Below the pieces are notes generated by a model that saw only the letters and a program-made list of their open reading frames with translations, was not told the origin of the DNA and did no database searches. Positions 8,267-16,140 of a stretch of 64,000 nt of DNA are shown here, one piece after another (position 1 is the stretch's first letter; every line of letters begins with the position of its first letter). The translations under genes and the position numbers were made by a program. The stretch comes from Gilliamella apis (lineage in GTDB: Bacteria > Pseudomonadota > Gammaproteobacteria > Enterobacterales > Orbaceae): contig NZ_CP132381.1 of NCBI RefSeq assembly GCF_030758615.1, forward strand, positions 744,001 through 808,000, in the 5' to 3' direction.

Positions 8267-9967
8267 ATGAATATATATATTGTTGAAGGTAGCAATTCAG
8301 GCCCAGTTAATGGCCGTTTAGCTAAAGCGGAATTAGCGTTAGCTGCTAATTCATTAAATTTCAAAGTTGTTGATAATGCGACATCAGCCGATACGATTAT
8401 TTCGGTTGGTGATGGTAATATCAATGATAAATCTGTGATTGGCAAAAAAGTTTATGTGGTAAGTGATCTCAATGAAATTTTTGCTGATCCTAAAAAAATC
8501 TTAAATAATGCAAAACTTAAAGCAACTATTTATGAACAATCTGCTAGTTCTGCACCTGTATCAGCAGCAAATAACGGACAAAAACGTATTGTTGCGGTAA
8601 CAGCTTGTCCAACTGGTGTTGCTCATACATTTATGGCTGCTGAAGCGATTGAAGAAGAAGCAAAAAAACGTGGCTGGTGGTGTAAAGTTGAAACCCGCGG
8701 TTCGGTTGGTGTTGGTAATGAATTAACACCAGAAGAAATCGCTGCAGCTGATGTAGTGATTGTAGCATGTGATATTGATGTTGATTTAAGTAAGTTTGCA
8801 GGTAAAAAAATGTACCGAACTAAAACCGGTCCAGCCCTTAAAAAAACTGCACAAGAATTAGACAGAGCTTTTAACGAAGCTACAATCTATCAACCAACTA
8901 GTTCTGCTTCAACAACAAAATCAAGTAACGAAAAGAAAGGTGTCTATAAGCATCTATTAACTGGTGTATCTTACATGTTACCAATGGTGGTTGCAGGTGG
9001 ATTAATCATTGCTTTATCGTTTGCTTTTGGTTCATTTGAAATGGTTGATGGCGTACAAAAACTGGTAGGTGAATCTCATTTAGCACAAATAGGTGGGCTT
9101 GCATTCTCACTCATGGTACCTTTACTTGCTGGTTATATTTCTTACTCAATTGCCGATAGACCAGGTTTAGCTCCAGGGCTTGTTGGTGGTTTACTTGCCG
9201 TTTCAACTGGTGCAGGTTTCTTAGGTGGTATTATTATTGGTTACTTTGCCGGTTACTTAGCAATGTTAATCACTAAATATTTACCATTACCAAAAACACT
9301 TGAAGCATTAAAACCAATTCTTATTGTGCCATTACTTGCTACATTAGCGACTGGCTTAGTTATGCAGTTTATTGTTGGTACGCCGATAGCATGGCTAATG
9401 GAAGCTTTAACTGAATGGTTGAAATCGATGGGAACAGCAAACGCTGTTCTGTTAGGTGCACTTTTAGGTGGTATGATGTGTACTGATATGGGGGGACCAA
9501 TCAATAAAGTTGCTTATGCATTTGGTACAGGCTTAATTTCGGCTCAAGTATATGCACCAATGGCAGCGGTTATGGCTGGTGGTATGGTTCCACCTTTAGC
9601 AATGGGATTAGCAACTTTAATCGCTCGCAAAAAATTTGCTAAAGCAGAACAAGAAAGTGGCAAAGCTTCATTAGTATTAGGCTTATGTTTCATTTCTGAA
9701 GGGGCAATTCCTTTCGCTGCTCGTGATCCATTACGTGTTATTCCTTGCTGTATTATTGGTGGGGCAATCACGGGTGGTTTATCATTAGCATTTGGTTCTG
9801 AGCTTATGACACCACATGGCGGTCTATTTGCTTTAGCAATCCCTGGCGTAGTTAAACCAGTTGGTGGTTATTTACTATCAATTGTTGTTGGTTCGGTTAT
9901 TGCTGGTGTTGCTTACGCATTGATTAAAAAACCTGAAGCACAGACTTCTGAATTAGTTAGCGCATAA
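8267..9967 (+). CDS. fruA: PTS fructose transporter subunit EIIBC
   Basis: A 566-residue membrane component that imports fructose as fructose-1-phosphate. It has an N-terminal degenerate IIB' domain (residues 1-95), a functional IIB domain with the phosphocysteine Cys114 in VTACPTGVAHTFMAAEA, and a IIC domain from about 230 to the end with roughly nine or ten membrane segments. Conserved IIC features include GGLIIALSFAFG and the FISEGAIPFAARDP loop. Size and order equal E. coli FruA (563 aa). It is the last gene of the operon; a strong terminator follows. Confidence 0.95.
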   Translation: MNIYIVEGSNSGPVNGRLAKAELALAANSLNFKVVDNATSADTIISVGDGNINDKSVIGKKVYVVSDLNEIFADPKKILNNAKLKATIYEQSASSAPVSAANNGQKRIVAVTACPTGVAHTFMAAEAIEEEAKKRGWWCKVETRGSVGVGNELTPEEIAAADVVIVACDIDVDLSKFAGKKMYRTKTGPALKKTAQELDRAFNEATIYQPTSSASTTKSSNEKKGVYKHLLTGVSYMLPMVVAGGLIIALSFAFGSFEMVDGVQKLVGESHLAQIGGLAFSLMVPLLAGYISYSIADRPGLAPGLVGGLLAVSTGAGFLGGIIIGYFAGYLAMLITKYLPLPKTLEALKPILIVPLLATLATGLVMQFIVGTPIAWLMEALTEWLKSMGTANAVLLGALLGGMMCTDMGGPINKVAYAFGTGLISAQVYAPMAAVMAGGMVPPLAMGLATLIARKKFAKAEQESGKASLVLGLCFISEGAIPFAARDPLRVIPCCIIGGAITGGLSLAFGSELMTPHGGLFALAIPGVVKPVGGYLLSIVVGSVIAGVAYALIKKPEAQTSELVSA

Positions 9968-9981
9968 TACATTATGCAACT

Positions 9982-10010
9982 AAAAACGCCATCAGATGAT
10001 GGCGTTTTTT
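9982..10010. terminator. Terminator between fruA and the convergent LOG-family gene
   Basis: AACGCCATCA / TGATGGCGTT stem with a 2-nt loop, followed by seven T on the + strand and preceded by a short A-run. It can therefore serve both strands. Confidence 0.9.
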
Positions 10011-10025
10011 TATTCTTGTCTTAAT

Positions 10026-10601
10026 CTATTTTTTTACCCAACGCTGTAAATCTTTTGGGATAAAATTATCCATCTTTTCTAACATTTCATCAGCAACATC
10101 TGCTACGATCAATGTCCGATAAAAACTGTCTCGTATAAAGCCTTCTTGTACTGCGTGTTCTAAAAAATTGAGCATAGGTTGCCAAAATTGGCTATTTAAT
10201 AAGGCAACTGGTTTTTCATGATAACCAATTTGCATGCCAGTCCATACCTCAAACAGCTCTTCTAATGTTCCTGTGCCTCCAGGCATAGCAATAAAACCAT
10301 CAGCTAGCTCAGTTAATCTTGCTTTGCGTTGATGCATATTTTCAACAACTTCCAAACGCGTAATACCATGGTGTGCAGTTTCAGCTTTAACTAACCGCTC
10401 AGGAATAATGCCAATAACTTCACCACCATGAGCGAGAACGGCATTAGCAATAACACCCATTAGTCCTTTATTGCCTCCACCATAGATTAATCGTCTATTA
10501 TGTTTGGCAATGGTCATACCTAATTGCTCTGCTGCCATACGATATTCTGGACGATTACCTTCACTTGCGCCACAAAACACACAAATATTTTTTTTCATCA
10601 A
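10026..10601 (-). CDS. LOG-family nucleotide 5'-monophosphate phosphoribohydrolase
   Basis: A 191-residue protein of the TIGR00730/LOG family (once annotated as lysine decarboxylase). The Rossmann start (ICVFCGASEG), the family-defining PGGTGTLEELFEVWT motif near residue 108, and GGGNKGLMGVIAN near 42 are all present. Family members release ribose-5-phosphate from nucleoside monophosphates (cytokinin activation in plants, purine turnover in bacteria). Its short length separates it from the larger PpnN. Starts at either of two adjacent Met codons are possible. It is a single gene, convergent with fruA. Confidence 0.85.
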   Translation of the reverse strand: MMKKNICVFCGASEGNRPEYRMAAEQLGMTIAKHNRRLIYGGGNKGLMGVIANAVLAHGGEVIGIIPERLVKAETAHHGITRLEVVENMHQRKARLTELADGFIAMPGGTGTLEELFEVWTGMQIGYHEKPVALLNSQFWQPMLNFLEHAVQEGFIRDSFYRTLIVADVADEMLEKMDNFIPKDLQRWVKK

Positions 10602-10701
10602 TTTTACTCTATTGGTTATGCTAATTTCTCGCTATTTTAGCATAGTTTTCCCTCGATTTGCTTACAAGCTGAGCAGTTAAACCTAATTAGTGTTTTAGAG
10701 A

Positions 10702-10730
10702 TTGACAGAATCGTCATAGATGGTTAATAT
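10702..10730 (+). promoter_or_regulatory. Sigma-70 promoter of tRNA-Asn
   Basis: TTGACA (10702-10707), 17-bp spacer and TAATAT (10725-10730), ending 16 bp before the mature tRNA. This is near consensus. Confidence 0.8.
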
Positions 10731-10746
10731 CTTGTCCGTTAAGTGT

Positions 10747-10822
10747 TCCTCCATAGTTCAGTCGGTAGAACGGCGGACTGTTAATCCGTATGTCACAGGT
10801 TCAAGTCCTGTTGGAGGAGCCA
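10747..10822 (+). tRNA. tRNA-Asn (anticodon GTT)
   Basis: A 76-nt cloverleaf with encoded CCA. The acceptor stem TCCTCCA pairs with TGGAGGA, the anticodon loop is CTGTTAA with GTT at 10780-10782, and the T loop is GGTTCAAGTCC. The sequence is close to E. coli tRNA-Asn. It is a single tRNA with its own promoter and terminator. Confidence 0.97.
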
Positions 10823-10837
10823 ATTTCAGTTTTTAAG

Positions 10838-10863
10838 AACCTGCTTATATAGCAGGTTTTTTT
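10838..10863 (+). terminator. Terminator of tRNA-Asn
   Basis: AACCTGCT / AGCAGGTT stem with a TATAT loop and seven T following. Confidence 0.9.
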
Positions 10864-11050
10864 ATATCTACCATTCAATAGATACTTCAAGATCACTTTT
10901 ATCTGCATAAACATTATTAATTCGCCGTTTAACCATGTTTGAACAGCGATATATAATTATTTTTTATAAGGCGTGTTTTAGCTGGAAAGCCTTATTCTTG
11001 CAGGGTATAATTCAGCCTCCCTCCAATTAATACCAAAGTGTGAAATCAAC

Positions 11051-11788
11051 ATGAAACATAACGTAGTAATTGCAGTATTAATGGCAACTAGCTTATCTTG
11101 TGCCGCTTCAGGACATTCATCTCATTGGGGATATGAAGGTCAAGAAAAACCAGAAAACTGGGGTAAATTATCACCAGAGTATTCTACCTGTGAGAATGGT
11201 AAAAATCAGTCACCGATCAATATTGATCATGCATTAAAAACAGAGCATGAAAACTTAAAGTTCTCATTTAAACCTAGTAAACAGGAAATTATTAATAACG
11301 GACACACTATTCAGGTTAATGTTACTGGGGATAATCAGTTAATATTAGATGAGCAAACCTTTACGTTACAACAATTCCATTTTCATAGTCCAAGTGAAAA
11401 TACTATTAAAGGTAAAAGTTATCCAATGGAAGCCCACTTTGTTTACAAAAATAAAGCTGGTGCGCTTACTGTCGTTGCATTAATGTTTAATAATGGTGAA
11501 GCGAATTCTGAAATTGCAAAAGCTTGGCAGCAAATGCCTGAAGAAGTGGATAACAAAGCAATTTTAGACAAAACTGTTGATATCAATACATTATTTCCTA
11601 AAACACTCGATTATTATCGCTTTAGTGGATCATTAACAACACCACCGTGTACTGAAGGTGTAAGATGGATTGTGTTAGAACAACCTGTGACAGCCTCAGA
11701 ACAACAAATTGAAAAATTCCACTCAATCATGCATCACAACAACAACCGCCCAGTACAGCCATTAAATGGAAGAGTTATTGTTGATTAA
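11051..11788 (+). CDS. cah: Periplasmic alpha-carbonic anhydrase
   Basis: A 245-residue alpha-class carbonic anhydrase (CO2 hydration). The signal peptide spans about residues 1-19. Zinc ligands are visible as His110 and His112 (QQFHFHSPSEN) and His129 (MEAHFVY); the proton-shuttle and substrate regions NQSPINI and SGSLTTPPCTEGVRW match the family. Cys47 and the Cys in TTPPC probably form the usual disulfide. A periplasmic location follows from the signal peptide. It is a monocistronic gene, convergent with the next one across an inverted repeat. Confidence 0.93.
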   Translation: MKHNVVIAVLMATSLSCAASGHSSHWGYEGQEKPENWGKLSPEYSTCENGKNQSPINIDHALKTEHENLKFSFKPSKQEIINNGHTIQVNVTGDNQLILDEQTFTLQQFHFHSPSENTIKGKSYPMEAHFVYKNKAGALTVVALMFNNGEANSEIAKAWQQMPEEVDNKAILDKTVDINTLFPKTLDYYRFSGSLTTPPCTEGVRWIVLEQPVTASEQQIEKFHSIMHHNNNRPVQPLNGRVIVD

Positions 11789-11811
11789 TAAATGAGTTTT
11801 GATTGGCTTTA

Positions 11812-11844
11812 TTAATATTTATTATAAAGCCAATTTCGATTGTT
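11812..11844. terminator. Inverted repeat between cah and the convergent gene
   Basis: ATTGGCTTTAT / ATAAAGCCAAT form an 11-bp perfect stem with an AT loop. The T-tail is weak, so termination is inferred from its position between convergent genes. Confidence 0.6.
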
Positions 11845-11928
11845 ATATTGATTAAAAAAATATCAATTAACGATAGCTAATCACAATGAGGATAACTTTT
11901 TAGTGTCTCTTTTTAGTGATTTTTTTAT

Positions 11929-12873
11929 TTAAGTATTAGTATAATCCCAATCAAAAACTTTTATTTCACCAGTTTGATAAAACTGCTTAACTAACTTAAT
12001 ATAATTATTAAAATCTTTATTTTCTCTAGCAAGACGACTGCAAGAGTCCCAATCAATAATAGTTTTTTCTTGAGCAGGAATTAGAATTTGACTTTCTGAT
12101 GGATTATCTACATCTAATTTAATAACGCCAATACCGTGTGCTGCGCACAATACTCTGAGTTCTTTTAATGTATCACTACCAGTAATTTGTGAAGCCACCA
12201 AATAACCAAAATTAGCCCATGAAGAATTAGATACAGCTTGAAAAAATGATTCTCTAACATTTGACATATTAAGTAATATTTTAACTTCAAATGACCATAG
12301 TTTACTTTGTTGATCGGCATAGAGTTTAACGCAATCTTTGACTAAGCTATCCCAATCGGAGCTGAGATCTTCTAAGCCAACAATATCAGGATGTAGCCAT
12401 ATATTGCCATTTTTACCCATTCTATTTGATGATGTTTTTTCATCAATACGTTTAGAGTACACATTAAGTTCATCATAAAGATATTTACTTAATAATGGAT
12501 AGAGAGAGTGTTCACTATGACCATTCTTCTCTGTTTGGGCTTGTGTGGGCAGTTTCTTTGTAGATAAATACTCGGCGTCTAGTACTTCTGCTTCATCAGA
12601 TTTTTGCGAAAAGTAATACTTTTTAGGACGCCCCTCTGTGGTTTTTATTTCTGGATGTTTTTTTTGTAAAAGTGGTCGCTGGGCACCAATTTCAGCTGCA
12701 ATTTGGGCAATAACATCATCATCAGTCATTAAACGCTCACTAGCTTGTTTTTTTTCAGCACAGGCTTGCGGATTATGTATAAATATCAACTGAGCCAATT
12801 GTCTAGCGGTAAACTGTTTTTGCGGTTGCTGTTTAAGGAGATTAAATATTGTCTTCCTGAGATTTAATGACAT
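11929..12873 (-). CDS. COG2958/HrgA-like protein: winged helix plus possible PD-(D/E)XK domain
   Basis: A protein of about 314 residues from the ATG at 12873; an ATG at 12912 would add 13 residues but lacks conserved-looking sequence. Residues 1-90 read as a winged-helix (HARE-HTH-like) domain: LRKTIFNLLKQQPQKQFTAR, then GRPKKYYF as the wing end. The C-terminal half has HPDIVG, and about 33 residues later WSFEVKILL, an arrangement like the D...ExK active site of PD-(D/E)XK nucleases (D163, E196, K198 in this numbering). It resembles the COG2958/HrgA group, which is often found near restriction systems, but no methylase or specificity gene is nearby. Function unproven; the nuclease idea is inference from the motif. 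Confidence 0.6.
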   Translation of the reverse strand: MSLNLRKTIFNLLKQQPQKQFTARQLAQLIFIHNPQACAEKKQASERLMTDDDVIAQIAAEIGAQRPLLQKKHPEIKTTEGRPKKYYFSQKSDEAEVLDAEYLSTKKLPTQAQTEKNGHSEHSLYPLLSKYLYDELNVYSKRIDEKTSSNRMGKNGNIWLHPDIVGLEDLSSDWDSLVKDCVKLYADQQSKLWSFEVKILLNMSNVRESFFQAVSNSSWANFGYLVASQITGSDTLKELRVLCAAHGIGVIKLDVDNPSESQILIPAQEKTIIDWDSCSRLARENKDFNNYIKLVKQFYQTGEIKVFDWDYTNT

Positions 12874-13266
12874 AATGTTTAATAACTCTTTGTAATAATG
12901 ATTAATATACACGTAATATATAATTTAATTAGCTAGTGCTGTCAATTCAATGTTAACTTTAATAGTTATAAGAAATCGTATAATCATTATTGATAGTTAT
13001 ATATAAAAATGAATAAAAAAATAGATATTAATGGATAATGTACTGTTTTTTTATGTGTTTTAGCGTATTAAAAGAGTGTTACTGAGTAGTGAATTTGTAT
13101 ACTGGCGGAATCTTAACCTTTTCATGAAAATGCTTGTCAATAAAGGTTTTTTTATTTCAATAAACTAAATCGTATACCTAAAACGAAAAGTGACCCTTAA
13201 AATTGGGTATTTTTGATACTCACTTATTTTAGAGTTTTTTTACCAGCATTGATTAACTTTTATAAT
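12874..13266. other. Intergenic region, nothing recognised
   Basis: AT-rich, about 390 bp between two minus-strand genes. It presumably holds the promoter of the HrgA-like gene. I see no RNA gene, repeat or strong hairpin. Confidence 0.5.
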
Positions 13267-13737
13267 TTAATGTTTTTTAGCTGTATAAGCTTTTACTTCA
13301 ATTTTTATGACGCTAATTGGTCTAACATCGCTTTCGGTAAAAGAGAATGTTTTATTAGGAGCAAATTTATTCATCATTACTTGTAACGTCGCTATTTTTG
13401 CGGTGGGTTCTTCAATAAAGGTTGCACATCCATTGCCAATAACACTGGCATAATCAAAGGAATATTTGCAGGCTTTTTCATTAGTAATTAACTGGTGCCC
13501 TGTATCTAGCTCAAAGCTAAGTAAAGGATTTTGTCTGAGTAGTTCAACTTTAGTACCCACTTTTGCGCCATGAATATAAAAAATAAGTTGATTATTTGTT
13601 GTTAGTTCATAACAAAAATTGACAGGAACAATATAGGGAAAATCGCCATTATTCATCGCTAAACGAATAACATCAGTATGTTCTAAAATATTGATCACTT
13701 CATCAAGATTAGTTATTTCTTTATCTTTGCGTCTCAT
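13267..13737 (-). CDS. NimA-like pyridoxamine 5'-phosphate oxidase-fold flavin-binding protein
   Basis: A 156-residue protein of the COG3467/NimA group of split-barrel FMN-binding proteins. The N-terminus MRRKDKEI and the following DVIRLAMNNGDFPYIVPVNFCYE match the family start, where FMN phosphate is bound. YIHGAKVGTKVELLRQNPLLSFELD and YASVIGNGCATFIEE are further typical barrel strands. Relatives include nitroimidazole reductases, but the native substrate is unknown. It is a single gene with a clear start; no operon partner. Confidence 0.8.
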   Translation of the reverse strand: MRRKDKEITNLDEVINILEHTDVIRLAMNNGDFPYIVPVNFCYELTTNNQLIFYIHGAKVGTKVELLRQNPLLSFELDTGHQLITNEKACKYSFDYASVIGNGCATFIEEPTAKIATLQVMMNKFAPNKTFSFTESDVRPISVIKIEVKAYTAKKH

Positions 13738-14161
13738 AAATATCCTTTTTTATATTATAGATAACTTAGATTTAAGTAATAATAGATTGATATGTTTTTA
13801 TTATTAATACCAAACTGATATTAAACCTAAATTGGAATTTCTGCAAAATTTGCAACAGCCTTAAAACTTAGATTAGATGGTAAGTAATATTACTATAGGC
13901 GCAATTTATTTTGCACTTTGGGATATATATTTCCAAATACAGGTTAATGTTATCTTTTGGTTTGATATGTTTTAAAGGATTTAAAAGGAAGTCATTAAAT
14001 AGTAAATTATTGGCATGAAATTCAGTGGGTTAGTTCGAATGAAAATAACGGCATGCATAAATTATGTGCATTTCTGGGCGTTAATATAGTTCGTGTGTAG
14101 TCGATTTATATATAGAAACAGCGCGTTAATTTTTAATCATTTGATTTTATATGGTTTTTGT
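13738..14161. other. Intergenic region 3' of tmRNA, nothing firm recognised
   Basis: About 420 bp, AT-rich. A small imperfect hairpin near 14050-14085 (GCATGCATAA / TTATGTGC) is visible, but there is no T-run or ORF with coding character. I found no repeat of the tmRNA 3' end, so no sign of an integrated element. Confidence 0.4.
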
Positions 14162-14526
14162 TGGTGGAGCTGGCGGGAGTTGAACCCGCGTCCGAAATCT
14201 CTACATCCTTGGTACTACATGCGTAGTTTGTCTTTAAATTTCGCTTACCCGCTGCGGACAAACACGCCACTGATAAACTAGCTTGATTAAATTTAATGCT
14301 TCCGCCCCAAGCAAGGCTTCCACACGATCTCGTTTAGGTTTGACTCCTCTTGATCCCCGTCCTACGAGCGGAGGCTAGGGAGAGAAGGCTCTATACAGGT
14401 TATTAAGCTGCTAGTGCGTAGTTTTCGTCGTTTGCGACTATTTTTTTGCGGTTTATTTACGAGGCCTACCGCACCTCGGCATGCACCTTGGGTTTCGCAA
14501 ATCCCGTCGAATCCAGAATCAGCCCC
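14162..14526 (-). ncRNA. ssrA: tmRNA (ssrA)
   Basis: A 365-nt tmRNA for ribosome rescue. The mature 5' end GGGGCTGATTCTGGATTCGA and the 3' tRNA-Ala-like end GGGTTCAACTCCCGCCAGC with CCA (14162-14164) are both visible. The tag reading frame runs from 14435 down to 14403 and encodes ANDENYALAA then stop, matching the usual alanine-rich proteolysis tag (E. coli ANDENYALAA). Its protein partner SmpB is encoded at 49.5-50.0 kb. Confidence 0.97.
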
Positions 14527-14560
14527 AATTGTGATTGTTGTTTATAGACAATATTGGGGC

Positions 14561-14589
14561 ATTATAGGTGAATTCAAGCAGTAATACAA
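14561..14589 (-). promoter_or_regulatory. Sigma-70 promoter of tmRNA
   Basis: On the minus strand, TTGTAT (14584-14589), a 17-bp spacer and TATAAT (14561-14566), 34 bp upstream of the mature 5' end and tucked just behind the ghrB stop codon. Confidence 0.75.
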
Positions 14590-14590
14590 G

Positions 14591-15571
14591 TTACCCGACT
14601 TCTGGATTAACCCAATTTTCAGTTGGTTGTTCTGGTTTTAACGCAGAAATAATGTTATCAACAGCGCATTTGGCCATGGCATACCGAGTTTCAGTGGTTG
14701 CTGAACCGACATGTGGTGATAATAAAACATTATCAAGTTTTAATAATGGCGAATCTTTGGCTAATGGTTCAACTTCAAAAACGTCTAAGCCAGCAGCCTT
14801 AATTGTTTTGTTTTTTAATGCTTCATAGAGCGCTTGTTCATCAATTATCGCACCTCGAGCGCCATTGATAAGGATAGCTGATGATTTCATTAACGCTAAT
14901 TTTTGTTTAGTAATAAGTCGTTTTGTTTGATCGGTTAGCGGTAAAATGATAACAACAAAGTCAGCTTGTTTAAGGACATCATCTAGTTCAAGACGTTTAG
15001 CATGATAGGCTTGTTCAACATGGGTATTGGCTGAACGATTATAATATATGATGTTCATATCAAAACCACAATGTGCTCGTTTAGCTATGGCTTGACCAAT
15101 ACGGCCCATGCCTAAAATACCAATGGTTTTACCATAAATATCTGTACCAAAGTATTCAGGTGTGATGCTTTTATTCCAACCTCCATTATGAATAAGATTA
15201 GATAATTCAACGGTTCGACGAGCGGTAGCCATGAGTAGGGTAAAAATGAGATCAGCGGTACTTTCAGTGAGAACTTTCGGAGTATTCATTAATCGGACGC
15301 CATGTTTTTTCAAAGCAAGCAAATCATAATTATCAAAACCGACTGAAATTGTCGCCGCCGCTTTTAATTTAGGCGTTTGTTGCAAAAAACTATCATCAAT
15401 TCGAGTTGGAATATTAGATCCAATCATACCGTCAGCATTGGCTAATATTTGGATAAATTCACTAATATCGGTTTTGGGATCACCTTGAAATAGTGTTAGA
15501 TTGAAAGCTTGCGCTAGTCTTTCTTGCTGATCAGCTGGAATTTTACTAAATAAAACAACATTCTTTTTCAT
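14591..15571 (-). CDS. ghrB: Glyoxylate/hydroxypyruvate reductase B (2-ketoaldonate reductase)
   Basis: A 326-residue D-isomer 2-hydroxyacid dehydrogenase, collinear with E. coli GhrB (324 aa). The NAD(P)-binding motif GILGMGRIGQAIAKRA starts near residue 152, and the catalytic triad region includes NGARGAIIDEQAL (Arg), DVFEVEPL (Glu) and SPHVGSAT (His). It reduces glyoxylate, hydroxypyruvate and 2-ketogluconate. A cytoplasmic single gene just upstream of ssrA on the same strand, with the ssrA promoter directly after its stop. Confidence 0.9.
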   Translation of the reverse strand: MKKNVVLFSKIPADQQERLAQAFNLTLFQGDPKTDISEFIQILANADGMIGSNIPTRIDDSFLQQTPKLKAAATISVGFDNYDLLALKKHGVRLMNTPKVLTESTADLIFTLLMATARRTVELSNLIHNGGWNKSITPEYFGTDIYGKTIGILGMGRIGQAIAKRAHCGFDMNIIYYNRSANTHVEQAYHAKRLELDDVLKQADFVVIILPLTDQTKRLITKQKLALMKSSAILINGARGAIIDEQALYEALKNKTIKAAGLDVFEVEPLAKDSPLLKLDNVLLSPHVGSATTETRYAMAKCAVDNIISALKPEQPTENWVNPEVG

Positions 15572-15788
15572 AAATACTCCTATATAGCTATATAGACTAT
15601 TTTTAGCGCAGTATAGCGTTAGCTTATTTAAATTTGCAATGAAATTAAGTTTTAAGCAAATTAGTTTTTATGTGCTGAAAAATGAGAAATATTTATATTT
15701 TTTTAAATATTTTTTAAAATAATTATTTATATAAATCAATATAATAGAATGTTTTTTAGAAAAATATTAAATTTTTTTGAAATTAATT

Positions 15789-15816
15789 GGAACTTTTTGT
15801 GATTTAGTCTGTCTAT
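15789..15816 (+). promoter_or_regulatory. Putative sigma-E (RpoE) promoter
   Basis: GGAACTT (15789-15795), then a spacer of exactly 16 bp, then TCTAT (15812-15816). The sigma-E consensus is GGAACTT, about 16 bp, TCTRA. The match is strong at -35 and 4 of 5 at -10. No protein gene follows within 320 bp. Confidence 0.6.
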
Positions 15817-15822
15817 ATATTC

Positions 15823-15877
15823 AGATTACGTTAATTCATTTTTTTGCCCTCCACTCATTTTTGAGTGGATTTTTTTT
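15823..15877 (+). ncRNA. Candidate sigma-E-dependent small RNA
   Basis: A predicted transcript of about 55 nt running from the putative sigma-E promoter to an intrinsic terminator. The terminator has an 8-bp stem TCCACTCA / TGAGTGGA, a TTTT loop and eight T at 15870-15877. An unpaired 5' part of about 27 nt ends in TTTTTTTGCCC, beside a CTCC stretch able to pair with Shine-Dalgarno sequences. The layout resembles short Hfq-binding envelope-stress RNAs such as RybB or MicA, but I recognise no sequence similarity to them. The start point is estimated from the -10 position. Confidence 0.5.
15850..15877 (+). terminator. Intrinsic terminator of the candidate sRNA
   Basis: An 8-bp perfect stem, 4-nt loop and 8-T run in a region with no upstream plus-strand ORF. 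Confidence 0.85.
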
Positions 15878-16140
15878 GCCTACAATTTTTATTAGTGCTA
15901 ACTAGTCCTGCTATAGAATTATATAATCTACATAAATAATCGATATATGAAAATATATTGAACAATTATTAACAGCAAGTTAATATCTAGCGATTTTCAT
16001 TATTCTAATAAATAGTGTTATTTTTATTATTATCAAGCCTTTTATCTATTCTCAATTTATTTGGTATATTTAGTCTGGTAACTAAGTAATAAGGTAATGG
16101 ATGGTGCTTAAATACTAATAAGTGAGCAGAGAGAATTTTT

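Larger units (their letters stand above)
15572..16140. other. Intergenic region containing a candidate sRNA gene
   Basis: A 570-bp AT-rich gap between divergent ghrB and the DMT transporter gene. The 15789-15877 part carries a sigma-E-like promoter and intrinsic terminator (separate entries). The rest presumably holds the two flanking promoters; I see no ORF. Confidence 0.6.

Noticed and set aside
10868..10936. A 22-codon minus-strand ORF just past tRNA-Asn, ending DLEVSIEW
   Set aside because: Its composition looks protein-like, which raised the idea of an integrase or prophage remnant at the tRNA. But it has no ribosome site, no recognisable homologue and no repeat of the tRNA 3' end (attR) in the window.
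13738..14161. Possible integrated element at ssrA, a common attachment site
   Set aside because: The flanks contain only ordinary genes (NimA-like, ghrB); there is no integrase and no duplicated 3' end of ssrA.
14093..14281. A 62-codon + strand open frame across the tmRNA 3' end
   Set aside because: It overlaps a securely identified tmRNA on the other strand; spurious.
14522..14560. Inverted repeat GCCCCAAT / ATTGGGGC spanning the 5' end of tmRNA and its leader
   Set aside because: The promoter at 14561-14589 predicts a transcript start near 14554, so most of the distal arm is not transcribed, and the proximal arm is part of the acceptor stem. Probably chance.
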